A stretch of DNA of 64,000 bases from Agapanthus africanus (taxonomy: Eukaryota; Streptophyta; Magnoliopsida; Asparagales; Amaryllidaceae): contig CM057347.1 in NCBI GenBank assembly GCA_030015575.1, positions 408,984,248 to 409,048,247 on the forward strand. The letters are read 5' to 3'. Position 1 is the first letter of the stretch, and every line of letters begins with the position of its first letter. Of the stretch, positions 33,556 through 45,743 are shown in pieces. Both the position numbers and the translations under genes were made by a program. The notes below the pieces were generated by a model that had not been told where the DNA came from, did no database searches, and worked only from the letters and a program-made list of their open reading frames with translations.

Positions 33556-35723
33556 TGTTAGTGTATATGCCCTAGAGGCCATTACTGTATCATACTAGTT
33601 TGTATATTACTTAATGGAAGCTTGGGATATTCACCTTGTATATACAATCTTGCTCAAAATAGTAGTATGCTACTTGGTTTGTTTCTACTTCAATGTGTAC
33701 ATGTGTTTATTTTTGTATATCGCCTATACACATTAGTGGAGCTCTTAGGATCTTTGCTTGATTACCAGCGATGTGATGACCGTCACACTAGTGGGGCTGG
33801 GTAATCTATAAGCACATCCTTATGCAGGTCCCTGGTCGCAGGACTATCGAGACAGGGCATCGATACTCCGGAGTAGACCAGCGCATGCGCTTCTCATCCC
33901 AGTGTGGGAGACGGTCTGTCCCACAGCCGTCAGTACGTCGTACTTGAGATAGTATGCGGGTGCTCGTTAGGTTACGGGTACACTGGACAGGACTCGTCGG
34001 GAACTGATTAGTTGGTATTATGCCTATCGTCAGTTATCAGTTCCCAGGTGACATGAGTACAGCTTAGTCCGCTGACTTGACACTGTCACTTCGCCTCGAG
34101 TGTGTTCCCACTGTACTTTGATCACTACCCTACCACGGCTTAAAGGAGTCGTGCAAACAGGTAGTGGTTGGGTGCAGTCCCGAAGCACTTGGAGGCAGTG
34201 ACGGTTAGACAGGATTCGTCTCTCCCGGTATTGGGGGTTGACATCGCGCTGTGTCTAGGAGAGCCATTACACGAGTAGTCCCTGGCCAGGGCAAACGAGA
34301 TATACTGGTGGGTTTCCAGTGTTATCTCAGGGTGTTTTGGGCTTCGCTCCGGCACGACTTGTACCGCTATTGGGGGACTGACGTTTACCGCCCCCTAGGC
34401 CCGCCATGCGATGTATCAGACGAACAGACCGGACTGTACGGAGAATGTCACACTCAGGCTCAGTAGGAGTTCAGATGGGTTTCTCCTCGTCGGTCTTCTT
34501 GTCGGCATTACCTGGGGACCGTTACGCACAGCTAGTGCCGCTTGCGGTCTGTGGTTAAACCCACTGCCAGCGTAGTGTCGAGTCTTTAGAGTCCCACGCA
34601 GAAAGCTTTTCGCCTTTAGGCAAAAGAGTAGAGGTCGCATGGTATTGCGACAGGTCGCATGGTTTTGCGACAGGGTTCGTTCACATCCGTGCACTTGTGC
34701 ACGTACAGTGTCCGGACAGTTTACACTAGCGGGCTTTGGTTTAAGCCAGATCCTAGTGTACCTTTTGGGATTGGATTTATCCAGTTTGCATTCGTGTTCC
34801 TCGGAACGCGGATGCGGGTGTGTATGCACAGTTGACAGGGAGGCAGTGGCAGCAGATTCTCGTTAGGGTTGTTGACAGTTGACCGTTGACTATTTGACTT
34901 TTTGCTCAACCCTAATGAGAATTTGATATGAGATTAACTATTATATTAATTAAGTATTATGGTGACATGGTTGTTGACTTTTGTTGACTTGTTGACTTTT
35001 GTTGACTTGTTGACTTTGTTGACCGGTTGACTAGGCTTGACTAGTTGACCATCATGATAACCATAGCCATCATTTCATGGCAAAGACTTTTGTTTGCTTG
35101 CTCATTTGTGTAAAATGAGTGCATGAAATGATATGGTTATGGTTGCTTCAACCATCACATAAGACTTTTTTTAGTATGATGAGTTATCATGACTTTGGAT
35201 TATGAGAGGGTGAGAGACAAAAGACTTGCTCATTCTTTCTTGCTCATTCTCTCTCTTGTTCTTGAGCTCTCTTGTTTTGCTCTCACCCTCTTGCTCTTTT
35301 TCCCTCTCTTTAATCTATGGTTCTCTTGTCTCATGAGTTGAGAATCAAGAACCATAGATAAAATCCCACACAAACTATTCTCTACTCATTCTAGTTCACA
35401 AGATTTAGCAAACCGAGTGAACTAGTTTCTTCAAAGAACGAAGAAGGAGCCAAAGGTTGGAGCTTTCAGGTGGATCTATCTTCGGCGTACGGAGACGACG
35501 AGAAGAAGCCAATCCGGACCACCATCGGAGCTTGAAGACGAAGGAGTTCAAGACAAGCAAGGTATAACCCCCTAACCGAGTAGCTAGAATCTCGTAGTTA
35601 GGTTGTTAGATAGATGTTTAACCAAGATCCGGGTTTTAGGTCCATGTTACCACCTCCGTAAAAATCGTTTTTTACCAAATTCCGCATTCCCGAAAGTACC
35701 GGGAGAGGTAGCATGGACTTACA
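33556..35723 (+). repeat. 3' LTR of the copia element
   Basis: 2168 bp, the same length as the 5' LTR. Examples of differences: 33743 (T for C), 33779 (A for G), 34141 and 34145. There are no indels that I could see. It is followed by the TSD GTATG. Confidence 0.95.
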
Positions 35724-35879
35724 GTATGCAATACGGAGCAGCAATAATAATATGCGGGAGCTGAATACTAAACACCATGATAGCTGAACTGCACCTAATG
35801 TCATAAGAGTCATATAGCTACACCACTATAAGGCTGAGCTAAAGCTAACAGTAGGTAAGGGAAACCGCCTAACCTCTGA

Positions 35880-35883
35880 GTCG

Positions 35884-35921
<38 letters not shown>
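35880..35921. repeat. (AT)n microsatellite inside the solo LTR
   Basis: About 18 AT units between CGATACAT and GTCGGTGATCC. It lies beside the block that aligns with 45290 and 51190 of the gypsy LTRs. Confidence 0.9.
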
Positions 35922-35923
<2 letters not shown>

Positions 35924-37639
35924 GGTGATCCCGCCTCGATAATATCACATCCGATCACATATCTCTATAATCAGTTATTCCCAAATCAAGAGTGTGGATC
36001 AAACATCAATTTATAGCTCGTACGTAAATCCGTCGTACGGCATCCCCAAATCTGGGTACGGGTCAATATCACATTTGTCATATCATTCATATGGTATTCT
36101 CTTTGTCAAATATCATAATCTGGGTACTGACCTATGTCTAATACAATGCTAACTATAATCAAGATCTGACTACTGATCGACAGTCTAGTATAAATCGATA
36201 TTATCATCACATATCGTCAATATAATCATAATCCGGCTTCTGATTGACAGCCTCTGGCAAAAACGATATCATCAGCACATATCATCTCAAGGAGTAAACA
36301 ATGCCCAAGACGGCCTATCATGAATATCTTGTCATATCATATCATATTATATCCTATCTCGTATCATAATCACATGTCGATCATTTACATATATATGTCA
36401 CTATTCCTATGGCATCATCATCCCAAAATCCGCTGAAGCATCAAGACGTATCCCAAATACGAATTTTACCATATCACCGATATCATAATCTTGGATCAAA
36501 TATCATCGACTCATCTCAATCCCATGTATCATCCTCAAAACCGTATGCGAACACATAGTCCCATACCTATTTGAACACATATCTATATAGAATCCCGTCT
36601 ATGCACATATGAAGTAATGATGTATGCAAGTATGTGTGTAGGAGTGTGTATGTGTAGTGCACCTGCTATTCTAGGTTTTCGCGACACTAATCATCCAAGT
36701 CCACCAATTATCCATCCTAAATATCAATAATTTCCCAAACAACATATAATAATTGTAGGTGTGTATACGCATCCGTATACATCACTACGGACTGCGGGGG
36801 TGCTATACGCCATCCACCCGACTTCTCCCCGTAGATATAAATCTACTCACCTTTCTCTAAGCGTGCCGGTGTCGATATCTCCATTTGCATCTCCAACGCT
36901 CCGACGCCACGTGGGGTACCTACAAGAATATCACACGCTAAAACACATGAAAACCATGTCGGAAACCAAAATGGTGCATGCTACGCCCATAGGTAAAAAC
37001 CTGTGGCCTCGCGTGCAAACACAGCCAATATCCACTGCCGTTGACGTCCAAACGCCACCCGATAGAAACGAATCATCGAATACCAAAAATCATGCTAAAA
37101 CAAGTCGTAAATCATACGCCAACTCATGAAAATCAACCCAGATTCTATCCTAACTGGAATCAGTCAAAACTAGATATACCAGGGGTCAAGTTTACATGAA
37201 ATAGGGTTGTGCACGCAAAACGAGGGGGTTCCCTACTGCTCTGGCCGCAAATTGCGGCCAGGGGGAATATATCTGTGGCCGGGGTAAAGAGTTGGGGGCT
37301 AGGGTTTTGGGTGTTGGTTTCTACCTACCTGCATACCTCACTGCCAAGTCAATATTATTTTAGGGTATCTCGGGTTGTAGCAGATACCAGAAAGGTTGCA
37401 AAATCGACAAAGTCACTAAAATACACCAAGTCGAATAACTCAGGTATTTGGGTGAAATCTGGAATAATCTCGGTTCAACTGGTCTCACATACCCCTAATA
37501 AGGCTACTCTAACATTCAAAACCATCTCTTGGCCAAATCTCACTCAAAATCCCTAAACCAGCACTAGATCATAGATATAACAGTAAATTTTCAGTTATAA
37601 AACCAGAACTAGGCAGGATACGACTTGGGTTGTGAGATT

Positions 37640-38420
37640 ATACCTCAAGGGTCCTAGAATGAAGGAGAAGGGAAGGAGAAGGAGGTGAAGTGGGTTGGTG
37701 CTGCTGAAGTTCCTGCTTGTGGCTGTTTTCTCATTGCTGATGTTGCTCAGGTTGCTGCTGCTGCTTGCAATCTTTTCTTTCTTTTTGTTGCTGTTTGCAG
37801 CAGCTACTGCAGGGCTGTTGTTTTGGTGTGAAGGGCTGATGTTGTTGTGTTTGCTTTGGTGAAGCGGGAGGGTGATGTTGTAGTGTTTGATGAGGGAGTG
37901 GGTTGAATTATATGATGGGGTTGCTGTGGCTGTTGGTATGCTGGTTTTTAACAGCAATTTGTGTTGCTGTTGGTTTCTTTGGTTGCTGTTGCTGCTACAG
38001 CAGTTGTTGGTTTATGTTGTGAAGTGTTGGTGGTTTAGTATGAGGATGGTGTGGAGTTGTTGTTTGAATGATATTGTTGCAGCTGAAGCAGAATTTGGGG
38101 CTGAAGTGCTGATGATGCTACTGCTGCTGCAGCTGAAGTGTTGAGGTGGCTGATGTGATGAAATTGGGGCTGAAAAGTGTTGTTTAAAGGGGGCTGATGT
38201 GTTGATAAAGGGGGCTGATATTGATCAAATGGGGGGAGGGGGCTGATATGTTACATTAGCTGCTATTGCAGCAGATGTGGCTGTTGCTTTTGTTTGGGCT
38301 AAGGTTGTGCTTGATGTGAGGGTGTAGGTATGGGGCTATGATGGTGCAGCTTGTAGCAGCAGCTAGGGGGCTGATGTGTGGATGAATGGGTGCTGATGCA
38401 ATTGTTGCTGGAGTGTGCTG
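37640..38420. repeat. CTG/TTG-rich low-complexity block in the solo LTR
   Basis: Imperfect GCTGTTGCTG-type triplets and repeated GGGGGCTGAT(A/G)T units (for example about 38190-38250). The block is absent from the LTRs of the 43229-53392 element. Open frames through it (such as 37595-37957, minus) are by-products of the triplet bias and show no domain. Confidence 0.7.
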
Positions 38421-38930
38421 ATGTCTTCACTTGGAGGCATTATCATTAGAGAGGGAGGGAAGAACACAAGGAATTATGAAGTGGGATGGATCATGGCATA
38501 CCCTAACCACTTCTCTCTCTCTCTCAAGTTAATACACAACCATTATGGCTTACTCTCTCTCTCCCTACACAAGTCAACATAACCCTAATCCCATTGTAAA
38601 CAAAGCCACACCCTTAATTAACCCCACTAACCTAACCAATTGGTTCAACCCACCATGATCATCTAAACATGGTTCAACCCTAAGCCATCAAGAAACCAAA
38701 ACATGAAACAAGTGTGACAAGTGTGCAAAAATGTTATGTGCACATTTTTGCAAAAATGTTATGTGCACATATTTCCACAAAATAACCTATTTTAGAATTT
38801 CCAAAATTTTCTCCAGAATTTTCCCCATTTATCGGTATTTAATTATACCGACTATTAAAATATTCATTAAAAATTAATATTAAATTATGAAAATTCCCAA
38901 AAATAATATTTTATTTTTTGAAATGTTACA

Positions 38931-39290
38931 GAATGTCGCACCAGCTTTGTGTGGGACTTGAGCGATGGGGGACCTTCTTCGGTGTATGTCACACTGGTTT
39001 TGCGTTTGTTGGATCTTCGGTGTATGTCACACTGGTTTTGCGTTCGTTGGATCTTTTCTGCTTCATCGGTGTTTGTCACACTGCAATGGGAATGTTCTTT
39101 GTCGTTGTCTGTCACATCGATTCGGACTTTTTGGCTCTTTCGGTGTATGTCGCACCGGTTTGTGATGAGGCTAATCTTCTTTGTCAGTGTCTATCACACT
39201 GGTTCAGAACTTTTTGGCTCTTTCGATATATGTCACACTGTTTTGGATTTTTTTCCGGATTTTTGGTACATGTCACAACAGCTTGAAATG
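38931..39290. repeat. Irregular minisatellite, right part
   Basis: About eight copies of a (T/C)GGTGTATGTCACACTGGTTT-like unit at uneven 35-50-bp spacing: TGTCACACTGG near 38979 and 39021, variants near 39072, 39108, 39145, 39198, 39231 and 39270. The first unit is the half left by insertion of the solo LTR. Confidence 0.85.
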
Positions 39291-39747
39291 ATTGTGGAGT
39301 ATAGTTGTGCTCATGATGAAAATTTTATGCTCCTTAGGCTTGGTTTTCATTTAATTAGAACTTTGAAATCCTACCATTATCAATACAATCGATCGTAGAT
39401 AGGATGGACAGATAGGTCATGTTGCGGTCGACCAACACCCGCAATTTAATTGATCCGAAAATTCAGAAATTCAGAAATTTTGTGTTTATCTTTTCCGGAG
39501 TTTTCATTGCTATAAATTAAACATGTGGCCTTCCTGATGTCTATTTCAGCTTTCCAACAGATAATATGTCTACTTCATGGGATATCGAAGCTTTGAGGAT
39601 GCATGAGGATTTTAAGGCGTTGGATAGGGCTGGATTCATTACTGGGCAAGCGGATCACTTGCCGTATCAGATGCGTATGCTCATTGCTACTGGGGATAGC
39701 AATCCCATCAAATTATTGAAAACACAATAGATAATCCAATCATATCA
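39291..39747 (+). other. Stretch with a small open frame of unknown nature
   Basis: A frame at 39566-39730 encodes 54 residues (MSTSWDIEALRMHEDF..., ending KTQ), preceded by an acceptor-like TCTATTTCAG (39540-39549). It is cut short just before the LTR-like segment that starts at 39748. I recognise no family. It could be an exon fragment of the transcription unit containing the minisatellite, or chance. Confidence 0.3.
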
Positions 39748-40556
39748 TGATGGAGGACTTGATCTCCTTTAGATATTGTTCTCCGTCGATCTGTCGCAAG
39801 CGTTGCTGGACGGTTGAGATTGGATTCGGAGGTTGCCTTCTTGAATATGTGGATCTCAATGGGTTGAGTTTGAGGTAAAAGCCGAGCTACCTGCAAAGAA
39901 GTCCCGGGGTGGGTGACCACCGTAGGATCCTCCGACGATCAAGTTAGCTGAGAAATTTGAGCAGAGTAGCGGCTTATTGGGTTCAAGTTGCCTTACCTGA
40001 GTCGTCTGACAAAGAGGTTTTATAGTGGCCGCATGGAGGGAGCAGGCGCGAGATATTTGCCTTCGGTTACGTCCCTGACGTTACGCGTGCGTGAACGACG
40101 GGATCCCTTCATTAATGACGGGATACGCTCATTAATGGGGGAGACGCGCCAGCGTGGGACGCGGGACGTGGGACGGCGGTTATCTCGTTTTGGCGAGATA
40201 CACGGAGCCGTTGCGGAGACGCTAGGGCTCTGCAATCTCGGTTGATCGGGGGAGGTCGAGGAAGCTCGGCACATCAGGGGCTTGGAGACGAGCGGGAGGC
40301 CAAGGAAGCTCGGCACGAGAGATGGCTCGGAGGCGAGGGAGGAGACCGAGGAAGCTCGAAGATGAGCTGTTGGCAGTCTCCTAGATGAAGGTAGAATGTC
40401 TTCAGGAAGGTCTCCCGAAAGGTTGGGTACATCCACCGAGAAGGAGCCCCGGAGAATGTTCCCGATACGGCTCATTTATTCCACCCCCGTAGAGTCCGGA
40501 ACACGTCATTTGCCACGTGTCGTAATATGAGGAGACACCACTTGTGAGCATCATCA
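39748..40556 (+). repeat. LTR-like segment, same family as 18605-19361
   Basis: Begins TGATGGAGGACTTG and ends GAGCATCATCA. It aligns throughout with the 757-bp solo LTR (shared GTGGATCTCAATGGGTT, CCTCCGACGATCAAGTTAG). A promoter-like TTTTATAG lies at 40017-40024. It is presumably the 5' LTR of the element whose coding part starts at 41144. No 3' partner was found downstream, and the adjacent TATCA has no confirmed duplicate. Confidence 0.65.
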
Positions 40557-41000
40557 TTAGCCCTCCACTCTTGTCCCGACCTATCCAAGGGTCGGGTCGA
40601 GAGTGGTCTGCTCGGTCTTTCTTCTGCTCAATTTGGTGCTAAGGAATCGTCATACGGATCGCCCGGGAACGACATAGCGTTTGGTGGTTACGTCGTTTCG
40701 ATCCTTGGGCCCACGTGTCGCCTAGTCGTTCGCCTGAATCTTCACGCGTATCCACGACGGCGTCAACGGATCAATGAAATGATCGCGCTTTAAAGAGGGT
40801 GTGTCGTTTCGCTCGTTCGTCTGTTGGGTTGCAAGCCACGTGCCTGACGCGGGTTGGCGGACGCGACAGGCTATCGCTGTCACCTGCAAATGAAGGGGCA
40901 TCCCCAATGGTCGATCGCCACGTAGAGCTTTGACGGCTGGCATGCGCGACGCTTCATTTTGGCGAGAATTGATCTAGGTTGTTGGATACTTTCTGTGGAG

Positions 41001-41010
41001 TGCATAAATA
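41001..41010 (+). promoter_or_regulatory. TATA-like box upstream of the PF04195-like frame
   Basis: TGCATAAATAG lies about 140 bp before the ATG at 41144, in a GC-rich stretch with nearby ACGTG motifs (CCCACGTGTCG about 40710, CCACGTGCC about 40837). Confidence 0.5.
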
Positions 41011-43228
41011 GAAAGGGAACCCCAGGGCCAACACTTCCACCATAATCCATCCTCGTTGTCAAAGATTGCCCGGTGCTCCTTTCTTTTAGATCGGATCACC
41101 CGTGCTTTTTTCTCGGCCGGCCCATTCCTTTGAGTCAGGTTAGATGTATTCATCTGAGAAGTCTGTAGAGATAGTTAGGGTAGAGTCGGGCGATGAGGTT
41201 CCAGTTGTTGGAGCTGAGTCCAGAGGGTCTTCCTTCTCTTCGGCTTCAGATAGCCAAGAGGGTTCGCCTTCTGCTGCGTCGTCTGTGTCGGGCTTGCCCC
41301 TAGAGCCAGGGCTGCCCGTGTCGTTCACCGTCGGGTGGCGACAAGGGCGACTAAGGCGCGCATCGGGAACGTCTGCGATATGCCCTCTGTTTTGAGGAAT
41401 GTGGACGAGCTTACCGAGATTCGGGCTCGATTCCATATTCCCTTAAACTATTCACTTCGCTTAGCTAGAGAGGGTGAGCGGGCGGACCAGGTACAGGGCA
41501 AAGAGATTGCCCTGTATTTGGAAGCATTTCGGGCTGGAATGTGTCTGCCCTTCTCAGTCGAGGTATGTGGGATGCTTCGCTGCTTCCATCTTGCGCCGGG
41601 CCAGCTAGCGCCGAACTCGTGGAGAATCATCCTCGGGTTTCTGGTCTGGTTGAAACTTGAAAATATCCCCTCTAATTTGACCCTCCTCGTTTCCTTCCTC
41701 TGTTATAATAATCATCCTGGTATCAGCAAGGAGGAGCCGAGCTGGGTGTAATTTTCCTTCAAAAAACGTAGGGGCGGGGTGGCGGGGTCGGTGTGGTAGC
41801 TGTCCCTTTTTCCATTCATGAATGAAAGGAGAAGTTCATTTTTGTCGGGCTACCCGAGGGCGAGGATTGGCCCGAGCCTACACAGTAGCCCGAAGGCGAA
41901 ACAATCATCTTCACCCGAGGCAAGGGTGGTGTCATTGTGGGAGCCGATCCAGCGTGCCGACGTCTTGCTTTCTGAGCAGGCCCTAAGCTGGGCTGAACTT
42001 AGCCCTGTGCGTTTTCTGGGTAAGTTGGGGCCGTAGACGATTTATTTAGACTTTGATGAATTTTCTTTGCACTTTTCAGCGTCACTAGATCTCTTTGTGT
42101 ATTGCCCCATTTTTGAAGAGCAAATGGACCGATCCAAGTTCTTAGTTGCCATGGCCACGAAGGCCCAAAAGAAGACCTGGGGCGGAAGCTCATCCCAACC
42201 GGGTCCGAGCTCAGTCCCGAGGCCTGCCCCGCCGAGCAAGCCTTCAGCTGCATCACCCCGAGTCCCCGAAGAGCTCCGTGGGAGTGGGGGGGAAGAAGCA
42301 CGCGCGGGATCTGGCACCCCGGGCGAGGGAGGAAAAGGAGGCCGAGCCCACCGACGCCCCCTAAAGAGGCACAAAATGACGATTTTTGGGGCGACTCCTT
42401 CTACCGGGATCCCAACGCAGGAGGGGGACTTTTGCATAAAGGTGCCCTCAAGGCTCTCCATCGCTGACAGCTTGCTTTTCGACATGCAGCAAGCAGCTGG
42501 GGGCAAGATTCCCCGGGGGACCCTGAAGTCCCAGGTGGCCGCCATCGCTCAGAAGGCAGTTCAGGTCGGTATCCGTTTCCCTTTAAGAATCTTCTTAAGC
42601 AAATTTTTAACTCGGTTTGGACGTTTCTAACTCCTTTTGCTGCCTTTCCTCAGGTCCTCCACCACTGCGCGCTCATTGTAAATATGGAATCCGAGGAGAT
42701 TGCCCCAGCAGCCATGAAGAAGGCTGATGAATCGTCCTCGCGGGAGGAGGATCTGCGCCTGGAGCTGCAGCAGGCGAAGGAGAGGATAGCCATCCTCGAA
42801 ACCTGGGTGGCCGCCGAGGAGTAAACGAACTCTAAGTGTAAGGAGTTTTACCGACTTCTGAGTGAATCCAACAAGGACATCCAGGCTAATTTGGAGGAGG
42901 TTAGAAAGCTCTACGCCGCGATGAAGAAGTCGAAATATGCCAGCAGGAGACACCCAGGCGGCGCTCGACGCGATGAAGCATGCCGAGCTCCGAGCTTCGA
43001 AGTCCGTAGAGAGGTATAAGGTGTCGGACCAGATCTACGCCGATCTCGCCGACGCCTCGGCCATTATTTGGCACCAGGCTCTCGACGCCATCAAGGCATT
43101 GATGCCAGGGTTCGCCGATAGTAAGCTCCGGGTCCAGTTCCCTCTCTCCGAGGATGCGCCGCAGATGGAAGCTGCCGGGGATGCCGCCGGGGGTGAGGCT
43201 GCTGGTGGAAGCGCTAGGGGTGAGGCTG

Positions 43229-45703
43229 TGTCACGACCCTGAAAGCCACGTGATTGGCACTTGAATCATGTGAAGTCTAAAGGATTTCACATAATCCAAG
43301 TAAGCCAAAAGCCCAGAAATTAAAACCTTTCTAGGGAAAATAGTTGAGGTGAAGTTTTGAAATGACGGTATAATGAAAACAAGCTCTTTCTTTAAAAGAT
43401 AAGTAATAGTATACGAAAAAACAATGTTTTGTATCTAGCTTGAAAACCTTTTCGTCATTTGAAATTTGGACAACACCTTCTTTGTATATTTTAACCCGAA
43501 AACAAAATACAAGTAATAATAACAAAAAGCATCCCCAAGCGGGAGCTACCTCTTCGTTGAATAGAGGAAACAACCATGCAAGATAATAATTATACAACGC
43601 CGAATGCGAGGATCAAAACTCAGAAAGAGAAAAAAGAAACCATAAAACATCATCAACGAAACCAGCAACAAGAATAAATACATAACCGCAACTCTAAGGC
43701 CGGAAGAATAAACAATAATGGTTTCTAAGTCTACTAAATATACAAAGTATGGTTGACGTAGCTTTTAACTAGATACAACTGAAATAATATACAAGTATAT
43801 AACGATGGTCACGATGCGATGTATCCCACCTATCAAAGCAATCACCCGGAAGAAAGCAGTGTGCCAGCAAGACGCTACGGAACCTATACGGCCAAACCTG
43901 CAAGAAATTTAGAACAACGGGGGCGAGTTGCCAACTCGTGAGTAGAATACATCACCGAGTAGAAACCGAATGTATGACTATTTCCTGGGTCATACAGTAC
44001 AATACAATAGTAAAATAATGACGTCGAGTAATAACAAGGATAACGGCATAAGCATAAGTGTAAACTAAGATACTCACGTCAGAGTCATAAGTGGTAACAG
44101 ACATATGTAAATATATGCATGAATGTAAATGCACCAATGAATGTGTGCCCAGCAAAGACACACTAAATCAAGATAAAACCTTAGTGCCCAGCATCGACAC
44201 TCGAAAACATCATGAAAATCATGTCCATCTGTGATACAAAATCCCCATATATATCGGGCGCCGCATCCTCAGATCGGCCCTCAAATCTGTCAAATCACAC
44301 AACTCCGGTCGGTATCCTCCGGATGACCGCCGGGTCAATAATCACCGGTAGGTAGTGCTCCCCTGCCAGGCTCAACGCCTTATCAATACGATCCTCTTGC
44401 CCTGGGGTACCTTACTGGGCCCACCATGTACCCGCAGATGGTGTATCCCCTTCTCGAATCGGGTATGTATGCACACGTGGCTCAAGAACCGAGAAAACTC
44501 ATGGTGGACGCCACACACATCATATCAAGAGAAAACCGCACTTTGCATTTTTAAAATGATAATAAGTTATAAATTTCCTTTGCGGTTTTCCCCAAATCCA
44601 GAAAATCTCATGAATACAGAAATCTCAAAATCGTGAGCTAAATAACGAACAATGAATATCGGCATAGAGCCCAACTGCAATATATAATCCGAATATATGT
44701 ATGCGAATGCATGTGGCATTTAAGTAAGGAATGCAAAGTCTAAACCAGCATAGGACATCAGGGATGCTAAACAATACTACTTAGCTACAAATGTCAGTGT
44801 ATATAATGTAATAACGATTACTACAGTGTTCATGGCATGGTAATTACCGATGATGATGTGTGTGAGCCGGCAGCAAGTGTACATGCAACATACGCTTCAT
44901 CGGTAATAGTGCAGGTGCCCTAAGAGACGAGATCATAACAGAAAGTGGTGGCTAGTAAGGTTAATCTGTCTATTTTTTGTTTGTTTTCACAGTAAAAGCA
45001 ACAATAAGGTATATAAGACTATATACGAGCCATACCGTTTAACGTGTTAAAAAGCATGAATCGTTGTTTTTAGAAAGGTAGGGACTACGATATTTTGAGA
45101 AAAGAGATGTCTTTTGAAAATCCTTAGCGTCCTTCGGTTTATCTTTTTGAAAATGCTTACGATTCGTCAGTTTTGAAAATATGTATGACTCGAGCCTAAA
45201 CTAACATTAATCTAAGCAACTAAGGACTAAACTACGAACCTAGTCGTAGGTGATAAGAAATCTATAATATCCTGAGCCGATATATCTAATAGTCGGCGAT
45301 CCGGCCTCATATCATACCGTACGGTAATAATACATTGTACGACATTCTCGAGTCAAGAGAGCGGATCAATCATCATATACGTCTCTTACGGTAAAATCCA
45401 TCGTACGACATCCTCAAATTCGAGGGTATGGGCCACATATCATATATATATCATCATTCGTACGGTATCATCATCGTACAATATCATGATCAGGGGTACG
45501 GATCTAAAGACTCTTACATTCTAATATCATCAAATCACATGTTATCGCATGTTTGAATACATATCGCCAAATGATCCTTTATTATATCATATCATATCAT
45601 ATACGGTGTCTCGACTCAATCGCATATCAAAATCTCACGGCATCATGCCGATCATATCGACTCATATCCATAACATATACTATCCTCATCTCATTTGTAT
45701 ATG

Positions 45704-45743
<40 letters not shown>

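Larger units (their letters stand above)
25320..35723 (+). mobile_element. Ty1/copia LTR retrotransposon, near-complete and young
   Basis: 10.4-kb element flanked by GTATG (25315-25319 and 35724-35728). The two LTRs are 2168 bp each and differ at about 14 positions by eye (about 99.4% identity). At a commonly used plant LTR rate of 1.3e-8 per site per year that is roughly a quarter of a million years. Internal order: PBS, 2.1-kb leader, gag, protease, integrase, reverse transcriptase, RNase H, PPT. The INT-before-RT order defines Ty1/copia. Two single-base frameshifts break the coding region (in the gag zinc knuckle and before the RNase H end), so this copy is probably not autonomous as assembled. 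It is inserted in the long gypsy-type solo LTR. Confidence 0.95.
23774..38930 (-). mobile_element. Very long gypsy-type solo LTR, split by a copia element
   Basis: On the plus strand it begins TGTCACGTCCCGAAAG and ends TTTGAAATGTTACA, flanked by GAATG on both sides (23769-23773; 38931-38935). Read on the minus strand it is therefore TGTAACA...GTGACA, as in many plant gypsy LTRs. Without the nested copia element it is about 4.75 kb. Many blocks match the LTRs of the 43229-53392 element in order: CGAGTTGCCAACTCGTGAGT, GGGCCCACCATGTACCCG, GCGGTTTTCC, ATGTGTGTGAGCCGGCA, GCCATCCACCCGACTTC, CCGCAAATTGCGGCC. There are no gag or pol genes of its own and no second LTR, so it is a solo LTR of that superfamily. 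The family assignment to Ty3/gypsy is inferred from the termini and the PPT context of its relative. Confidence 0.8.
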
